Part shown: piece by piece, positions 5,304 to 6,109 of the stretch
Numbering within the stretch: position 1 is the stretch's first letter
Layout: each line of letters opens with the position of its first letter
From: Acidobacteriota bacterium
GTDB taxonomy: Bacteria > Acidobacteriota > Terriglobia > Acidiferrales > UBA7541
Direction: 5' to 3'
DNA: 6,109 nt
NCBI GenBank assembly: GCA_003161495.1
Contig: PMOP01000422.1
Coordinates: 1-6,109, forward strand
The notes under the pieces: model-generated
What the model was told of the DNA's origin: nothing
The model's input: the letters and a program-made list of their open reading frames with translations, nothing else
The model's database searches: none
Program-made: the position numbers and the translations under genes

Positions 5304-5639
5304 ATGAAAACCAATCCCGCGATACCTCATTTCAAGACGATGGCCATGGTTGACGTCCCTCGTTCGCGGAACGGCAAGCACAAAAAGATCGTTTCCGCCA
5401 TCCTTCGCGACTTGGACGACCTGGGAGAAGGCGCTGCCTTCAAGGTCCCTTTGGCTGTCCTCGGAGATACCAAAGAGAACGTGCGCTCGGCGCTGAACCG
5501 CGCCACGCGAAAATCCAACCGCGATGTCGCGACGGCCACTGACGAGCATTTCCTGTACGTTTGGAATGTGGCGAAGTCTGAGTCAGCGGGCGCAACTCGT
5601 CCCAAAGGCCAAGGCAAATTCCTTTCGCGCCCCTCCTGA
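5304..5639 (+). CDS. small basic protein of unknown function (111 aa)
   Basis: The start was set at ATG 5304 because GGAAGG (5293-5298) lies five bases upstream and the promoter would initiate after the upstream in-frame ATG at 5268. The longer version would be 123 aa. The 111-aa product is soluble and basic. A central compact region (about residues 16-90) has VDVPRSRNGKHKKIVSAIL (helix), a GEGAAFKVPLAVLG strand-turn, KENVRSALNRATRK (helix) and ATATDEHFLYVWNVA (hairpin). This helix-strand-helix-hairpin order with a basic helix recalls a small winged-helix or nucleic-acid-binding fold, but that is inference from pattern only. The C-terminal 20 residues are low-complexity and basic. Similar small hypothetical proteins occur, in my recollection, in acidobacterial genomes; no function is known. 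It is a monocistronic unit divergent from the 59-aa/regulator operon. Confidence 0.7.
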   Translation: MKTNPAIPHFKTMAMVDVPRSRNGKHKKIVSAILRDLDDLGEGAAFKVPLAVLGDTKENVRSALNRATRKSNRDVATATDEHFLYVWNVAKSESAGATRPKGQGKFLSRPS

Positions 5640-5646
5640 ACCTGAT

Positions 5647-5684
5647 CGAAGCCGCATAGCTTCGTTCCGAAAGACCCTTTTCGG
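5647..5684 (+). terminator. two tandem hairpins just after the 111-aa gene (weak terminator candidate)
   Basis: CGAAGC (5647-5652)/GCTTCG (5659-5664) and CCGAAA (5667-5672)/TTTCGG (5679-5684) are two perfect 6-bp stems beginning 8 bases after the stop codon. Neither is followed by a T-run, so intrinsic termination would be inefficient; they may instead act as 3'-end stabilising stems. Confidence 0.35.
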
Positions 5685-5700
5685 TACATGTGCAATAACT

Positions 5701-5830
5701 AGAACCTATCCCACAAATGCTCATTGTGGGTCGCGGCTTCAGCCGCGACGTTCGGGACCCGAAAAACAAGGGCTTTAGCCTCTGAAGCCCTGGCCAGTTT
5801 TGAAGGCTGACCATTTATGAGATGAGTTCT
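5701..5830. mobile_element. 130-bp MITE/REP-like palindromic element with flanking direct repeat
   Basis: The ends are imperfect terminal inverted repeats: 5701-5719 matches the reverse complement of 5812-5830 at 15 of 19 positions, with AGAAC at both ends and all four mismatches being transitions. The element is bordered by an exact direct repeat AATAACT (5694-5700 and 5831-5837; eight bases if the ambiguous A is included), as expected of a target-site duplication. Inside are compact palindromes: CCCACAA/TTGTGGG (5710-5730), GTCGCGGCT/AGCCGCGAC with a TC centre (5730-5749), TTCGGG/CCCGAA (5751-5763) and AGGGCTT/AAGCCCT (5769-5791). It encodes nothing. The GGCTTCAGCC core resembles REP-type repeats mobilised in trans by transposases in other bacteria. 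Copy number cannot be judged here. Confidence 0.65.
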
Positions 5831-5837
5831 AATAACT

Positions 5838-6109
5838 ATTGAGGGGTATGAACCACGAGCGTGGCGCCTTCTCTTGCTTTACTCTTCCCCGCGAAAAATG
5901 ATGCAATATTGCGAATACGTGCAATAAGGCACAGACTCCCGCATTCCGCGGACTCATCATCTACGTACCGATTCCTGCAATAGGGACGGAAGAATCAAAT
6001 ACTGAGGGTCCGACAAAATTCCCCAGGATTAGAGAAAAAGTCGCATTTTGGAAATGCAGCGTGAAATGAAGGGCGGAAGAACGTCTGAAAGCACTCTTCA
6101 GCGCATACG
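5838..6109. other. non-coding right end with repeated TGCAATA motifs; no supportable gene
   Basis: No open frame with a credible ribosome binding site is seen on either strand. Visible structure includes the 10-bp palindrome GCAATATTGC (5903-5912), TGCAATA at 5902-5908, 5920-5926 and 5976-5982 (a further copy at 5691-5697 left of the repeat element), and a hairpin GCATTT-TGG-AAATGC (6043-6057). An ATG at 6069 opens a frame to the window end but has no Shine-Dalgarno and only 13 complete codons, so it is not called. The stretch may be the upstream region of a gene beyond the window. Confidence 0.4.

Noticed and set aside
5440..5814. 124-codon minus-strand open frame running into the repeat element
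   Set aside because: Its N-terminal part is translated repeat (palindromic element) and the rest is antisense to the 111-aa gene; a typical spurious prediction.
6069..6109. Start of a downstream gene at ATG 6069
   Set aside because: No Shine-Dalgarno and too few codons inside the window to judge.

Overview
The window looks like a chromosomal stretch of an Acidobacteriota genome (Terriglobia-like). This is an inference from gene style: an EF-hand-containing secreted hydrolase, a GGDEF domain with a GHxxGNRAL signature, a Crp/Fnr protein ending in an MGTTRSRV-type helix-turn-helix, several tiny lineage-type unknown proteins, and a dispersed palindromic repeat. No rRNA, tRNA, CRISPR array, phage gene or transposase is visible.

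Layout. The left edge holds the 3' end of a small hydrophobic DUF3309-like protein (1-113). Next is a secreted alpha/beta-hydrolase-like protein with a complete EF-hand loop (303-1118). A REC-PAS-GGDEF signalling protein follows (1321-2658). Its receiver lacks the phosphoacceptor Asp, and its GGDEF domain has Asn at a guanine-contact position. Two small genes follow: an unknown 78-aa protein (2863-3099) and a CsbD-family stress protein (3291-3470), separated by a nested RNA-type stem structure. A DedA/VTT membrane protein (3537-4235) ends tail to tail, with a 30-nt overlap, against a Crp/Fnr regulator on the minus strand (4206-4877). The regulator is preceded by a 59-aa minus-strand gene (4874-5053) joined to it by an ATGA stop/start overlap. 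A divergent promoter at 5236-5264 serves a 111-aa unknown protein (5304-5639). The final 470 bp carry no convincing gene. They hold two hairpins, a 130-bp MITE/REP-like element with imperfect terminal inverted repeats and a flanking direct repeat (5701-5830), and an unexplained AT-richer stretch with repeated TGCAATA motifs.

Function. No single pathway is evident. The themes are nucleotide signalling (the GGDEF protein and the cNMP-domain regulator), envelope and stress functions (DedA, CsbD, secreted hydrolase), and small lineage-type proteins. The only clear operon is the 59-aa gene plus the Crp/Fnr gene. The best candidates for something new are that coupled small-protein/regulator pair, the atypical diguanylate cyclase, the Ca-loop hydrolase and the mobile palindromic repeat.
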